A stretch of 64,000 bases of DNA from Streptomyces formicae (GCF_022647665.1 NZ_CP071872.1:5704001-5768000), one strand, 5' to 3'; shown: positions 31,567 through 40,203, counted from the first letter of the stretch. Notes: a model not told the origin generated them from the letters alone. Program-made: numbers and translations.

Positions 31567-31605
31567 TCCGGCATGTCCGGCGTCCAGAACGCCGGACATG
31601 CCGGA
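31567..31605. terminator. 17-bp perfect hairpin, terminator of the suf operon
   Basis: TCCGGCATGTCCGGCGT (31567-31583) and ACGCCGGACATGCCGGA (31589-31605) enclose a 5-base loop, 21 bases beyond the stop of the last suf gene. Confidence 0.85.
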
Positions 31606-31626
31606 GATGCCGGAGGCCCGGCGGGG

Positions 31627-31965
31627 TCAGACGTTGAAGCCGAGCGCGCGCAGCTGCTCGCGGCCGTCGTCCGTGATCTTGTCCGGGCCCCACGGCGGCA
31701 TCCAGACCCAGTTGATCTTCAGCTCGTTGACGATGCCGTCGGTCGCGGCCTTCGCCTGGTCCTCGATCACATCGGTCAGCGGGCAGGCCGCGGACGTCAG
31801 GGTCATGTCCAGGGTCGCGACGTTCGAGTCGTCGATGTGGATGCCGTAGATCAGGCCGAGGTTGACGACGTCGATGCCCAGTTCGGGGTCGACGACGTCG
31901 TACAGCGCCTCGCGGATCTCGTCTTCGGAGGCCGGCTTCACGGTGGCCTCGGCGTTCTCGGTCAT
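31627..31965 (-). CDS. sufT: Fe-S assembly factor SufT (MIP18/DUF59 family)
   Basis: A 112-residue MIP18-family protein that helps mature or deliver Fe-S clusters. LYDVVDPELGIDVVNLGLIY is the diagnostic motif, and TLTSAACPLTDVI holds the conserved cysteine. The ATG at 31965 overlaps the sufU stop (ATGA), and homologues in actinobacteria form the last gene of the suf operon as here. A strong hairpin follows. Soluble cytoplasmic protein. Confidence 0.92.
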   Translation of the reverse strand: MTENAEATVKPASEDEIREALYDVVDPELGIDVVNLGLIYGIHIDDSNVATLDMTLTSAACPLTDVIEDQAKAATDGIVNELKINWVWMPPWGPDKITDDGREQLRALGFNV

Positions 31966-32426
31966 GCCGTCGTCCTTTCGGCGCTCTCGCCCAGTGCCTG
32001 GGCCGTCGCGTCCTTCCATGCCATCCAGCTCAGCAGGGCGCACTTCACCCGCGCCGGATACTTCGAGACACCGGCGAACGCGACCGCGTCCTCCAGCACC
32101 TCCTCCATCGCGTCGTCCGGCTCGACCTGGCCCTTGGACTGCATCAGCTCCAGGAAAGCGGCCTGGATCTTCTGCGCCTCGGCCAGCTCCTTGCCGACCA
32201 GCAGGTCGTTCAGTACGGAGGCGGAGGCCTGGCTGATGGAGCAGCCCTGGCCCTCGTACGAGACGTCCGCGATGAGCGTGCCGTCGTACTTCACCCGGAG
32301 CGTGATCTCGTCGCCGCAGGTCGGATTGACGTGGTGCACCTCGGCGTCACCGTCACGCAAGCCCCGCCCGTGGGGGTGCTTGTAGTGGTCCAGGATGACG
32401 TCCTGGTACATCGAATCAAGCTTCAC
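31962..32426 (-). CDS. sufU: Fe-S assembly sulfur-transfer protein SufU
   Basis: A 154-residue IscU-like zinc protein that accepts persulfide sulfur from SufS and passes it to SufBCD. MYQDVILDHYKHPHGRGL is the signature, and the three cysteines are in NPTCGDEI, EGQGCSISQA and ARVKCALLSW. GTG at 32426 gives the standard N-terminus VKLDSMYQ and has GAGG upstream; ATG 32411 is the alternative. It starts 19 bases after the sufS stop and overlaps sufT by 4 bases. Confidence 0.94.
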   Translation of the reverse strand: MKLDSMYQDVILDHYKHPHGRGLRDGDAEVHHVNPTCGDEITLRVKYDGTLIADVSYEGQGCSISQASASVLNDLLVGKELAEAQKIQAAFLELMQSKGQVEPDDAMEEVLEDAVAFAGVSKYPARVKCALLSWMAWKDATAQALGESAERTTA

Positions 32427-32445
32427 AGCGATTGACCTCGCGTCC

Positions 32446-33702
32446 TCATCCGAAGAAGTTGCGGACGTGCTCCAGCCCCTCGACCAGGGCGTCGACCTCG
32501 GCCGGGGTGGAGTACAGATAGAACGACGCCCTCGTGGTCGCAGGAATTCCGTAGCGCAGGCAGACCGGCCGTGCGCAGTGGTGGCCGACCCGGACCGCGA
32601 TCCCCTGCTCGTCGAGCACCTGACCCACGTCGTGCGGGTGGATGTCGCCGAGCACGAAGGAGATCGCCGCACCGCGGTCCTCGGCCGTGACAGGGCCGAT
32701 GATCCGCAGGTCGGGGACTTCCTGGAGGCGCTTGACGGCGTACTCGGTGAGTACGTGCTCATGCTGCGCGATCTTGTCCATGCCGATCGCGGTGAGGTAG
32801 TCCACGGCCGCGCCGAGGCCGACGGCCTGGGCGATCGGGGGCGTACCCGCCTCGAACTTGTGCGGCGCGGGCGCGTACGTCGACGAGTGCATCGAGACGG
32901 TCTCGATCATCTCTCCGCCGCCCAGGAACGGCGGGAGGTCCTCCAGCAGCTCCTGGCGGCCCCAGAGCACGCCGATGCCGGTCGGGCCGCACATCTTGTG
33001 GCCGGTGAAGGCCACGAAGTCGGCGCCCAGGGCCTGCACGTCGAGCGGCATGTGCGGGGCCGCCTGCGAGGCGTCGACGAGCACGAGCGCGCCGACGTCC
33101 TGCGCACGCCGGACGATCTTGTCGACCGGGTTGACCGTGCCCAGGATGTTGGAGACCAGCGTGAAGGAGACGATCTTCGTCTTCTCGGTGATGATCTCGT
33201 CGATGTTGGAGAGGTCGAGGCGGCCGTCGTCGGTGAGGCCGAACCACTTCAGCTTCGCGCCGGTGCGCTGCGACAGCAGCTGCCACGGAACGATGTTGGA
33301 GTGGTGCTCCATCTCCGTGATGACGATCTCGGTCTCGCGGTCCACGCGGTAGGGCTCGTCGGCCCAGCCGAGCATGTTCGCCACGAGGTTGAGCGACTCC
33401 GAGGCGTTCTTGGTGAATATCACCTCGTCGCGGCTCGGCGCGTTGATGAAGGAGGCGACCTTGTCGCGGGCGCCTTCGTACAGCGCCGTGGCCTCCTCCG
33501 CGAGCACATGCACACCGCGGTGGACGTTGGCGTTGTAGCGCTCGTAGTACTCATTGAGTGCGTCCAGCACCTGGCGCGGCTTCTGCGAGGTCGCCGCATT
33601 GTCCAGGTACACGAGCTTCTTGCCGTCGTGGACCGTGCGGTCCAGGACGGGGAAGTCCTTGCGGATCGCCTCGGTGTCGAGGAGGCCCGGCAGCTGTGTC
33701 AC
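32446..33702 (-). CDS. sufS: Cysteine desulfurase SufS
   Basis: A 418-residue group II cysteine desulfurase that removes sulfur from L-cysteine for cluster assembly. YLDNAATSQKPRQVLDAL is the N-terminal motif, VAFTGHKMCGPTGIGVLWG carries the PLP lysine, and VRVGHHCARPVCLRYGI carries the catalytic cysteine on its short loop. GTG 33702 overlaps the sufC stop (GTGA). Acts with the following SufU. Confidence 0.96.
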   Translation of the reverse strand: MTQLPGLLDTEAIRKDFPVLDRTVHDGKKLVYLDNAATSQKPRQVLDALNEYYERYNANVHRGVHVLAEEATALYEGARDKVASFINAPSRDEVIFTKNASESLNLVANMLGWADEPYRVDRETEIVITEMEHHSNIVPWQLLSQRTGAKLKWFGLTDDGRLDLSNIDEIITEKTKIVSFTLVSNILGTVNPVDKIVRRAQDVGALVLVDASQAAPHMPLDVQALGADFVAFTGHKMCGPTGIGVLWGRQELLEDLPPFLGGGEMIETVSMHSSTYAPAPHKFEAGTPPIAQAVGLGAAVDYLTAIGMDKIAQHEHVLTEYAVKRLQEVPDLRIIGPVTAEDRGAAISFVLGDIHPHDVGQVLDEQGIAVRVGHHCARPVCLRYGIPATTRASFYLYSTPAEVDALVEGLEHVRNFFG

Positions 33703-34463
33703 GCGGATACGCCACCCTTCACGTACGACTCGTAGCCCTCGGCCTCCAGCTTGTCGGCGAGCTCGGCGCCGCCGGACTCGGCGATGCGGCCGTTCGCGAA
33801 CACGTGCACGAAGTCGGGCTTGATGTAGCGGAGGATCCGCGTGTAGTGCGTGATCAGCAGGGTGCCGACCTCGCCGGTCTCGCGGACCCGGTTCACACCC
33901 TCGGAGACGACGCGCAGGGCGTCGACGTCGAGGCCGGAGTCGGTCTCGTCGAGGATCGCGATCCTCGGCTTGAGGAGCTCCAGCTGGAGGATCTCGTGGC
34001 GCTTCTTCTCACCGCCGGAGAAGCCCTCGTTGACGTTGCGCTCGGCGAAGGAGGGGTCCATGTGGAGACGCTCCATGGCCTCCTTGACCTCCTTCACCCA
34101 GGTACGCAGCTTGGGGGCCTCGCCGCGGATCGCGGTGGCGGAGGTGCGCAGGAAGTTGGAGACCGAGACACCGGGGACCTCGACCGGGTACTGCATGGCG
34201 AGGAAGACGCCGGCGCGGGCGCGCTCGTCGACGGACATCTCCAGGACGTCCTCGCCGTCCAGGGTCACGGTGCCACCGGTGATCGTGTACTTGGGGTGGC
34301 CCGCCAGGGAGTAGGCGAGGGTCGACTTGCCGGAGCCGTTGGGACCCATGATGGCGTGGGTCTCGCCCTGCTTCACGGTCAGGTCGACGCCCTTGAGGAT
34401 CTCCTTGGTGGCGTTGTCGGCCTCGACGGAGACGCGCAGGTCGCGGATTTCAAGCGTTGCCAT
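33699..34463 (-). CDS. sufC: Fe-S assembly ATPase SufC
   Basis: A 254-residue ABC-type ATPase of the SufBC2D scaffold. The Walker A is GPNGSGKST, the signature loop GFSGGEKKRHEILQL and the Walker B PRIAILDETDSGLDVDAL. It powers cluster assembly rather than membrane transport. ATG 34463 starts 7 bases after the Rieske gene stop, and the sufS start overlaps its stop by 4 bases. Confidence 0.97.
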   Translation of the reverse strand: MATLEIRDLRVSVEADNATKEILKGVDLTVKQGETHAIMGPNGSGKSTLAYSLAGHPKYTITGGTVTLDGEDVLEMSVDERARAGVFLAMQYPVEVPGVSVSNFLRTSATAIRGEAPKLRTWVKEVKEAMERLHMDPSFAERNVNEGFSGGEKKRHEILQLELLKPRIAILDETDSGLDVDALRVVSEGVNRVRETGEVGTLLITHYTRILRYIKPDFVHVFANGRIAESGGAELADKLEAEGYESYVKGGVSA

Positions 34464-34470
34464 GGGGACT

Positions 34471-34788
34471 TCAGTTCTCCTGGGTGACGGAGACGAGCAC
34501 ATCGTCCCCTTCGATCTTTACGGGGTACACGGGGACGGGGCGCGTCGCGGGAAGGCCGGACGGCTTGCCGGTGCGGAGGTCGAAGCTGGAGCCGTGCAGC
34601 CAGCACTCGATCTGGCAGTCCTCGACCTCGCCCTCGGAGAGGGAGACGTTCGCGTGCGAGCAGATGTCGTGGATCGCGAACACCTCGCCCTCCGTGTGGA
34701 CGATGGAGACCGGCGTGCCGTCGAGTTCCACCCGTTTCGGGGTGTCCTCCTCCAGCTCGCTCAGCCCACAGGCTCGGACAAAGGTCAT
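34471..34788 (-). CDS. Rieske ferredoxin in the suf operon
   Basis: A 105-residue soluble Rieske [2Fe-2S] ferredoxin. The ligand pairs are CSH in HDICSHANVSL and C-W-L-H in ECWLHGSSFDLRTG. It resembles ferredoxin subunits of aromatic dioxygenases but sits between sufD and sufC, an arrangement conserved in actinobacteria. A role as electron donor or as a cluster acceptor in assembly is inference. Its start overlaps the sufD stop by 4 bases. Confidence 0.92.
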   Translation of the reverse strand: MTFVRACGLSELEEDTPKRVELDGTPVSIVHTEGEVFAIHDICSHANVSLSEGEVEDCQIECWLHGSSFDLRTGKPSGLPATRPVPVYPVKIEGDDVLVSVTQEN

Positions 34789-35969
34789 GCGACCGACGCC
34801 TCCAGCTCTTCCTCGATCTTGGCGAGGAGGCGCTCCTCGACGTCCGGGACGCCGATCTGCTGGACCAGCTCGGCGAAGAAGCCGCGCACGACGAGACGGC
34901 GGGCCTCCTTCTCCGGGATGCCGCGGGCCATCAGGTAGAAGAGCTGCTCGTCGTCGAAGCGGCCGGTGGCGCTCGCGTGGCCGGCGCCGACGATCTCGCC
35001 GGTCTCGATCTCCAGGTTGGGCACCGAGTCGACGCGCGCACCGTCCGTGAGGACCAGGTTGCGGTTGAGCTCGTAGGTGTCCGTGCCCTCGGCCGCGGCC
35101 TCGATGAGGACGTCGCCGATCCAGACGGCGTGCGCGTCCTCGCCCTGGAGCGCGCCCTTGTAGGCGACGTTGGAGCGGCAGTGCGGGGTGTTGTGGTCGA
35201 CCAGCAGGCGGTGCTCCTGGTGCTGGCCGGCGTCGGTGAAGTACAGGCCGAACAGCTCGGCCTCGCCGCCCGTGCCCGCGTACTCCACGCGCGGGTGGAG
35301 GCGCACGACGTCGCCGCCGAAGGTGATCACGACCGACTTGAAGGAGGCGTCCCGGCCGACCAGCGCGTTGTGCTGGGCGACGTGGACGGCCTTGTCGTCC
35401 CAGTCCTGGACGGAGACGACGGTCAGCTTGGCGCCGTCCCCGAGCACGTAGTCGACGTTGGCGGCGAGCACGGCGTCACCGGTGTGGTCGATGACGACGA
35501 CGGCCTCGGCGAAGGCGCCCACCTCGATCAGCTGGTGACCGAAGGCGGTGCCGCCCTGGCCGTGCACGGAGATCCGGACGGGCTCGGTGAGCACCGACTC
35601 CTTCGGTACCGAGACGACCGAGGCCTTCTCGAACGACGAGTACGCCTGGGCGGCGATCCGGTCCACGGGCATGCCGCCCCTGCCGAGCCGCGCGTCGTCC
35701 CGGCCGACGGCCTCGACGATGACGCCGTCGGGGGCGGTCACCTCGACGCGCACGCCCTCGCCGGTGGCGACGGCGGTGCCGTCGTGCAGCCCGCGCAGCC
35801 GATCCAGCGGGGTGAACCGCCACTCCTCCTCGCGGCCGTGCGGGACCGGGAAGTCGGCCACGTCGAAGGACGGGGGCGCGCTCATCCGGGTGGCGACGGT
35901 GGACTCGGCGGCCACCGCGATCGACCCGGCAGTGGTGGAACCCGCCGGAATGTTCTGAGCCTCAGCCAT
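34785..35969 (-). CDS. sufD: Fe-S assembly protein SufD
   Basis: A 394-residue SufB-paralogous scaffold subunit with a right-handed beta-helix core. SFDVADFPVPHGREEEWRFT is the SufD N-terminal motif, VITFGGDVVRLHPRVEYAG and HNTPHCRSNVAYKG are core strands, and the C-terminal helices include GRFDDEQLFYLMARGIPEKE and ARRLVVRGFFAELVQQI. ATG 35969 is chosen by this N-terminus. It is 71 bases after sufB in the same operon. Confidence 0.95.
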   Translation of the reverse strand: MAEAQNIPAGSTTAGSIAVAAESTVATRMSAPPSFDVADFPVPHGREEEWRFTPLDRLRGLHDGTAVATGEGVRVEVTAPDGVIVEAVGRDDARLGRGGMPVDRIAAQAYSSFEKASVVSVPKESVLTEPVRISVHGQGGTAFGHQLIEVGAFAEAVVVIDHTGDAVLAANVDYVLGDGAKLTVVSVQDWDDKAVHVAQHNALVGRDASFKSVVITFGGDVVRLHPRVEYAGTGGEAELFGLYFTDAGQHQEHRLLVDHNTPHCRSNVAYKGALQGEDAHAVWIGDVLIEAAAEGTDTYELNRNLVLTDGARVDSVPNLEIETGEIVGAGHASATGRFDDEQLFYLMARGIPEKEARRLVVRGFFAELVQQIGVPDVEERLLAKIEEELEASVA

Positions 35970-36040
35970 GGCTGTCGTTGTGCTCTCTTCCTGATTTCCT
36001 GATTCAGAAACTCTGCTTGCCGCGTCGGAGGGGGAGGGCG

Positions 36041-37462
36041 TCAGCCCACCGCGCCTTCCATCTGCAGCTCGATCAGCCGGTTGAGCTCCAGCGCGTACTC
36101 CATGGGCAGCTCCTTGGCGATCGGCTCGACGAAGCCGCGCACGATCATCGCCATCGCCTCGTCCTCGGACATACCGCGCTGCATCAGGTAGAAGAGCTGG
36201 TCGTCGGAGACCTTGGAGACGGTCGCCTCGTGGCCCATCGTCACGTCGTCCTCGCGGACGTCGACGTACGGGTAGGTGTCGGAGCGGGAGATCGTGTCCA
36301 CCAGCAGGGCGTCGCAGAGCACGTTGGACTTGGATCCGGCCGCGCCCTCGCCGATCTCGATCAGACCGCGGTAGGAGGTACGGCCGCCGCCGCGCGCCAC
36401 CGACTTGGAGGTGATGCTCGACGAGGTGTTCGGCGCCATGTGGACCATCTTGGCGCCGGCGTCCTGGTGCTGGCCCTCGCCGGCGAAGGCGATGGAGAGC
36501 GTCTCGCCCTTGGCGTGCTCGCCCATCAGGTAGACGGCGGGGTACTTCATCGTCACCTTGGAGCCGATGTTGCCGTCGACCCACTCCATGGTCGCGCCCT
36601 CGTAGGCCACGGCGCGCTTGGTGACCAGGTTGTAGACGTTGTTCGACCAGTTCTGGATGGTCGTGTAGCGGCAGCGGCCGCCCTTCTTGACGATGATCTC
36701 GACCACGGCGCTGTGCAGCGAGTCCGAGGAGTAGATCGGGGCGGTGCAGCCCTCGACGTAGTGGACGTAGGCGTCCTCGTCGACGATGATCAGCGTCCGC
36801 TCGAACTGGCCCATGTTCTCCGTGTTGATCCGGAAGTAGGCCTGGAGCGGGATCTCGACGTGCACGCCCTTCGGGACGTAGATGAAGGACCCGCCGGACC
36901 ACACCGCGGTGTTCAGCGAGGCGAACTTGTTGTCGCCCACCGGGATCACGGTGCCGAAGTACTCCTTGAAGAGCTCCGGGTGCTCCTTCAGCGCGGTGTC
37001 GGTGTCGAGGAAGATGACGCCCTGCTCCTCCAGGTCCTCACGGATCTGGTGGTAGACGACCTCGGACTCGTACTGGGCCGCGACACCGGCGACGAGGCGC
37101 TGCTTCTCCGCCTCGGGGATGCCGAGCTTGTCGTACGTGTTCTTGATGTCCTCGGGCAGGTCCTCCCATGACTCGGCCTGCTTCTCGGTGGACCGCACGA
37201 AGTACTTGATGTTGTCGAAGTCGATGCCTGAGAGGTCGGAGCCCCAGGTCGGCATGGGCTTCTTGTCGAAGAGCCGCAGGCCCTTCAGCCGCAGCTTCAG
37301 CATCCACTCCGGCTCGGACTTCTTCGCGGAGATGTCGCGGACGACCTCCTCCGACAGGCCGCGCTTGGCAGCGGCGCCCGCGGCGTCGGAGTCGGCCCAG
37401 CCGTATTCGTACGTGCCCAGACCCTCGAGCTCAGGGTGGGCAGTCTCCGTGGGGAGAGTCAT
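36041..37462 (-). CDS. sufB: Fe-S assembly protein SufB
   Basis: A 473-residue scaffold subunit on which the [4Fe-4S] cluster is built with SufC and SufD. GLSEEVVRDISAKKSEPEWM is the SufB N-terminal signature, YVHYVEGCTAPIYSSDSLHS contains the conserved cysteine, and the end DDQLFYLMQRGMSEDEAMAM is shared with SufD. ATG 37462 overlaps the regulator stop (ATGA), so repressor and scaffold are co-translated. Confidence 0.97.
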   Translation of the reverse strand: MTLPTETAHPELEGLGTYEYGWADSDAAGAAAKRGLSEEVVRDISAKKSEPEWMLKLRLKGLRLFDKKPMPTWGSDLSGIDFDNIKYFVRSTEKQAESWEDLPEDIKNTYDKLGIPEAEKQRLVAGVAAQYESEVVYHQIREDLEEQGVIFLDTDTALKEHPELFKEYFGTVIPVGDNKFASLNTAVWSGGSFIYVPKGVHVEIPLQAYFRINTENMGQFERTLIIVDEDAYVHYVEGCTAPIYSSDSLHSAVVEIIVKKGGRCRYTTIQNWSNNVYNLVTKRAVAYEGATMEWVDGNIGSKVTMKYPAVYLMGEHAKGETLSIAFAGEGQHQDAGAKMVHMAPNTSSSITSKSVARGGGRTSYRGLIEIGEGAAGSKSNVLCDALLVDTISRSDTYPYVDVREDDVTMGHEATVSKVSDDQLFYLMQRGMSEDEAMAMIVRGFVEPIAKELPMEYALELNRLIELQMEGAVG

Positions 37463-38217
37463 GCGGGGTTCCTCCCGGCCTTGCTGGCAGATGCTGATGT
37501 GTCGGTCTTGCTGGTCTTGTCGTCGGCCTGGTGGGCGGCCTTCGGGATGAAGGTCGTGCACACTCCGTCGCCGTGGGCGATGGTGGCCAGGCGCTGCACA
37601 TGGGTCCCGAGGATTCGGGAGAAGATCTCCGTCTCCGCCTCGCACAGCTGCGGGTACCGCTCGGCGGCGTGGGCGACCGGGCAGTGGTGCTGGCACAGCT
37701 GTTCGCCGACCGGGGCGTTACGGGCCGTAGCAGCGTACCCGTCGGCGGTGAGGGCCTTGGCCAGGGCCCCGGTCCGCCCCTCGGGGTCGGCAGCCTCGAC
37801 GGCCTTGCGGTACGCCTCGGCCTGGGCCTCGAGACGGGCCCGGGCGAACGCGGCGACCGCGGCCTCCCCGGCAGCCCCTCCCCCAGCGGTCCGCTCGATC
37901 CAGCTCAGGGCGTCGACGGCGAGCTTGTCGTAGGACTGCTCGAAGGCGTCGCGGCCGCAGTCGGTCAGGGCGAACACCTTGGCGGGCCTGCCTCGCGTGC
38001 GCGCTCCGTACACACGCTGGTCGCGGGCGGCGACGACGTCGTCGTTCACGAGCGCGTCGAGATGGCGGCGGACGGCGGCCTGGGTGAGGCCGAGCCGCTT
38101 GGCGAGATCGGCGACGGTGGACGGGCCGTGGTCCAGGATGGAGCGCGCGACCCGGTTGCGCGTGGACCGCTCCCCGGTCGCGAGTTCCTCCTGCGGAGCC
38201 TCGCCAACGTTTTTCAC
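37459..38217 (-). CDS. sufR: Fe-S sensing transcriptional repressor SufR
   Basis: A 252-residue ArsR/DeoR-like winged-helix protein. The HTH is ARSILDHGPSTVADLAKRLG to QAAVRRHLDALV, followed by the wing GARTRGRPAKVFALT. The C-terminal half has C175, C179 and C192 in QLCQHHCPVAHAAERYPQLC, the cysteine pattern that ligates a [4Fe-4S] cluster in SufR. GTG 38217 is chosen: a promoter -10 (38229-38224) ends 6 bases before it. The frame is open to 38289. First gene of the suf operon, presumably auto-repressed while clusters are plentiful. Confidence 0.9.
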   Translation of the reverse strand: MKNVGEAPQEELATGERSTRNRVARSILDHGPSTVADLAKRLGLTQAAVRRHLDALVNDDVVAARDQRVYGARTRGRPAKVFALTDCGRDAFEQSYDKLAVDALSWIERTAGGGAAGEAAVAAFARARLEAQAEAYRKAVEAADPEGRTGALAKALTADGYAATARNAPVGEQLCQHHCPVAHAAERYPQLCEAETEIFSRILGTHVQRLATIAHGDGVCTTFIPKAAHQADDKTSKTDTSASASKAGRNPA

Positions 38218-38253
38218 AACACCATTGTTGCGTAATTCCTCGACGACTGACAA
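38215..38253 (-). promoter_or_regulatory. sufR promoter with overlapping SufR-like operator
   Basis: On the minus strand TTGTCA (38253-38248), an 18-base spacer and AACAAT (38229-38224) form a promoter. The inverted repeat CAACA/TGTTG (38217-38221 and 38226-38230) covers the -10 and the GTG start. A leaderless or nearly leaderless message is expected. Confidence 0.55.
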
Positions 38254-38289
38254 GCCGCGTCCCGCCGACTGGACGGTGCCGTGCATCAC

Positions 38290-38308
38290 TTAGGGAAACC
38301 TAACCTGA
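38290..38308. promoter_or_regulatory. Iron box (DmdR/IdeR-like) upstream of sufR
   Basis: The 19 bases TTAGGGAAACCTAACCTGA match the actinobacterial iron-box consensus (TTAGGTTAGGCTAACCTAA) at 14 positions and include a perfect TTAGG/CCTAA pair. It lies 37 bases upstream of the sufR -35. Confidence 0.55.
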
Positions 38309-38375
38309 CCTGCGGAAACGATCATTCGTGGGATCAATCGCAGGAGGTCGGAGCGGGTGCGGGGCACGGCCGGGC

Positions 38376-39140
38376 TCAGGCCCTGTGCCCGGCCGCGAGA
38401 CGCGCCGTACGTCCCTTTTCCATCACCGCACGGGTGAACGCGTCCGCGTCACGGACGGCCGCACCGCCCGGGTCGTTGTTGAAGTACGCGAAGACATCGG
38501 CCCGGTCCGGCCAGGCGTCGGCGATGCGCCCGGCCCAGGTGGTGAGCGCCTGACGGCCGTAGCGCGGCCAGGGCTCCGCCCGGCCCGCGTGGAACCGTAC
38601 GTAACCCCAGTCCGCCGTCCGCCACAGCGGGGTCACGGGCCGCGACCCCCGGTCCGCCCAGCACAGCGCGGCGCCGCGCTTCCTCAGGACGTCCTCGGCC
38701 TCGTCCGTCCACCACGAGTCGTGCCGGGGTTCGACGGCGACCCGCACCCGGGCGGGGAAGCAGGCCAGGACCGCGTCCAGGGCCGCGGTGTCGCACCGCA
38801 GATTCGGCGGCAGCTGGAGCAGTACGGGCCCGAGCCGCTCCCCCAGCCCTTCCGCGTGGCTCATGAGCCGCCGGACGGGCTCTTCGGGGTCGCGCAGGCG
38901 TTTGATGTGAGTGAGGTAGCGGCTCGCCTTGACCGCCATGACGAACCCGGACGGGGTCCGTTCGCGCCAGTCAGTGAAGGTCCTGCGCTCGGGCAGCCGG
39001 TAGAAGGCGTTGTTGTTCTCGACGGTCGCGAAGTGGTCCGCGTATTCCTCCAGCCAGAGCCGCTGGGGCCGCTCCTCGGGGTAGAGCACGCCGCGCCAGT
39101 CTTTGTACTGCCAGCCGGAGGTGCCGATGAGCACGGGCAT
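38376..39140 (-). CDS. DUF72 family protein (YecE-like)
   Basis: A 254-residue TIM-barrel protein of the DUF72/YecE family. It is recognised from VLIGTSGWQYKDWRGVLYPE at the start, FATVENNNAFYRLPERRTF, VAVEPRHDSWW and FAYFNNDPGGAAVRDADAF at the end. The family is widespread, soluble and without an assigned reaction; some members are annotated as resembling sugar isomerases. ATG 39140 follows GGAAGGAG. Divergent from the ABC transporter genes. Confidence 0.9.
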   Translation of the reverse strand: MPVLIGTSGWQYKDWRGVLYPEERPQRLWLEEYADHFATVENNNAFYRLPERRTFTDWRERTPSGFVMAVKASRYLTHIKRLRDPEEPVRRLMSHAEGLGERLGPVLLQLPPNLRCDTAALDAVLACFPARVRVAVEPRHDSWWTDEAEDVLRKRGAALCWADRGSRPVTPLWRTADWGYVRFHAGRAEPWPRYGRQALTTWAGRIADAWPDRADVFAYFNNDPGGAAVRDADAFTRAVMEKGRTARLAAGHRA

Positions 39141-39224
39141 GAAGGGCTCCTTCCCCGTGTCCCCCGGCTCATCCGGCCATGGCCGGATCCGGACCCGGCG
39201 GCCCGGGTGCCTTGCCCGGCTCCT

Positions 39225-39230
39225 TAGACT
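39225..39230 (+). promoter_or_regulatory. -10 hexamer of a leaderless ABC gene
   Basis: TAGACT ends 7 bases before the ATG at 39238, so transcription should begin at the start codon. No ribosome binding site is present. Confidence 0.5.
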
Positions 39231-39237
39231 GCCCCGC

Positions 39238-40161
39238 ATGAAGAACGAGTCCGTCGTCCAGGTACGGAGCCTGGTCAAGCGGTACGGAGCCAGGACCGCC
39301 GTGGACGGGCTCGACCTCGACGTCCGCGCCGGCACGGTGGCGGCGGTCCTCGGCCCGAACGGCGCCGGCAAGACCACCACCGTCGAGACCTGCGAGGGAT
39401 ACCGCCGCGCCGATTCCGGTTCGGTCCGCGTCCTCGGCCTCGACCCGGTGGCCGACGCCGCCCGGCTGCGCCCCCGGATCGGGGTGATGCTCCAGTCCGG
39501 CGGCGTCTACTCGGGCGCCCGCGCCGGCGAGATGCTGCGCCACATGGCCAAGCTGCACGCCCGTCCGCTCGACGTGGACGCCCTCGTCGAGCGCCTCGGC
39601 CTCGGCTCCTGCGGCCGGACCCCGTACCGACGGCTCTCCGGCGGCCAGCAGCAGCGGCTCTCGCTCGCCATGGCCGTCGTCGGCCGCCCCGAGCTGGTCT
39701 TCCTCGACGAGCCGACGGCCGGGCTCGACCCGCAGGCCCGCCGCGCCACCTGGGAGCTCGTGCGCGAGCTGCGGGCGGACGGGGTGACCGTCGTCCTCAC
39801 CACCCACTTCATGGACGAGGCCGAAGAGCTCGCGGACGACATCGCGATCATCGACGCGGGCCGGGTCGTCGCCCAGGGCAGCCCCGAGCAGCTCTGCCGC
39901 GGCGGCGCCGAGAACACCCTGCGCTTCACCGGCCGCCCCGGCCTCGACCTCGGCTCCCTGCTGAAGGCGCTGCCGGACGGCACGGCCGCGGCGGAGCTGA
40001 CACCGGGCGCGTACCGGATCAGCGGTACGGTCGGCCCTCAGCTGCTCGCCACCGTGACGTCTTGGTGCGCGCAGCACGGCGTGATGCCGGACGGCATAGC
40101 GGTGGAGCGCCACACGCTGGAGGACGTGTTCCTGGAGCTGACGGGTCGGGAGTTGCGGTGA
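39238..40161 (+). CDS. ABC transporter ATP-binding protein (DrrA-type exporter)
   Basis: A 307-residue ATPase of the drug-resistance/lipid exporter class. Walker A is GPNGAGKTTT, the signature YRRLSGGQQQRLSLAMAVV, Walker B LVFLDEPTAGLDPQARR, and the switch histidine is in VVLTTHFMDEAEELADD. The ATG at 39238 lacks a ribosome binding site and is probably leaderless. It pairs with the permease at 40367 and lies upstream of ctaA, an order common in actinobacteria, so a heme-related or redox-related substrate is possible but unproven. Confidence 0.93.
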   Translation: MKNESVVQVRSLVKRYGARTAVDGLDLDVRAGTVAAVLGPNGAGKTTTVETCEGYRRADSGSVRVLGLDPVADAARLRPRIGVMLQSGGVYSGARAGEMLRHMAKLHARPLDVDALVERLGLGSCGRTPYRRLSGGQQQRLSLAMAVVGRPELVFLDEPTAGLDPQARRATWELVRELRADGVTVVLTTHFMDEAEELADDIAIIDAGRVVAQGSPEQLCRGGAENTLRFTGRPGLDLGSLLKALPDGTAAAELTPGAYRISGTVGPQLLATVTSWCAQHGVMPDGIAVERHTLEDVFLELTGRELR

Positions 40162-40203
40162 TGATCTGGGGTGGGACCGGCCTCTGCCGGGGGTCTGGGG
40201 GTC

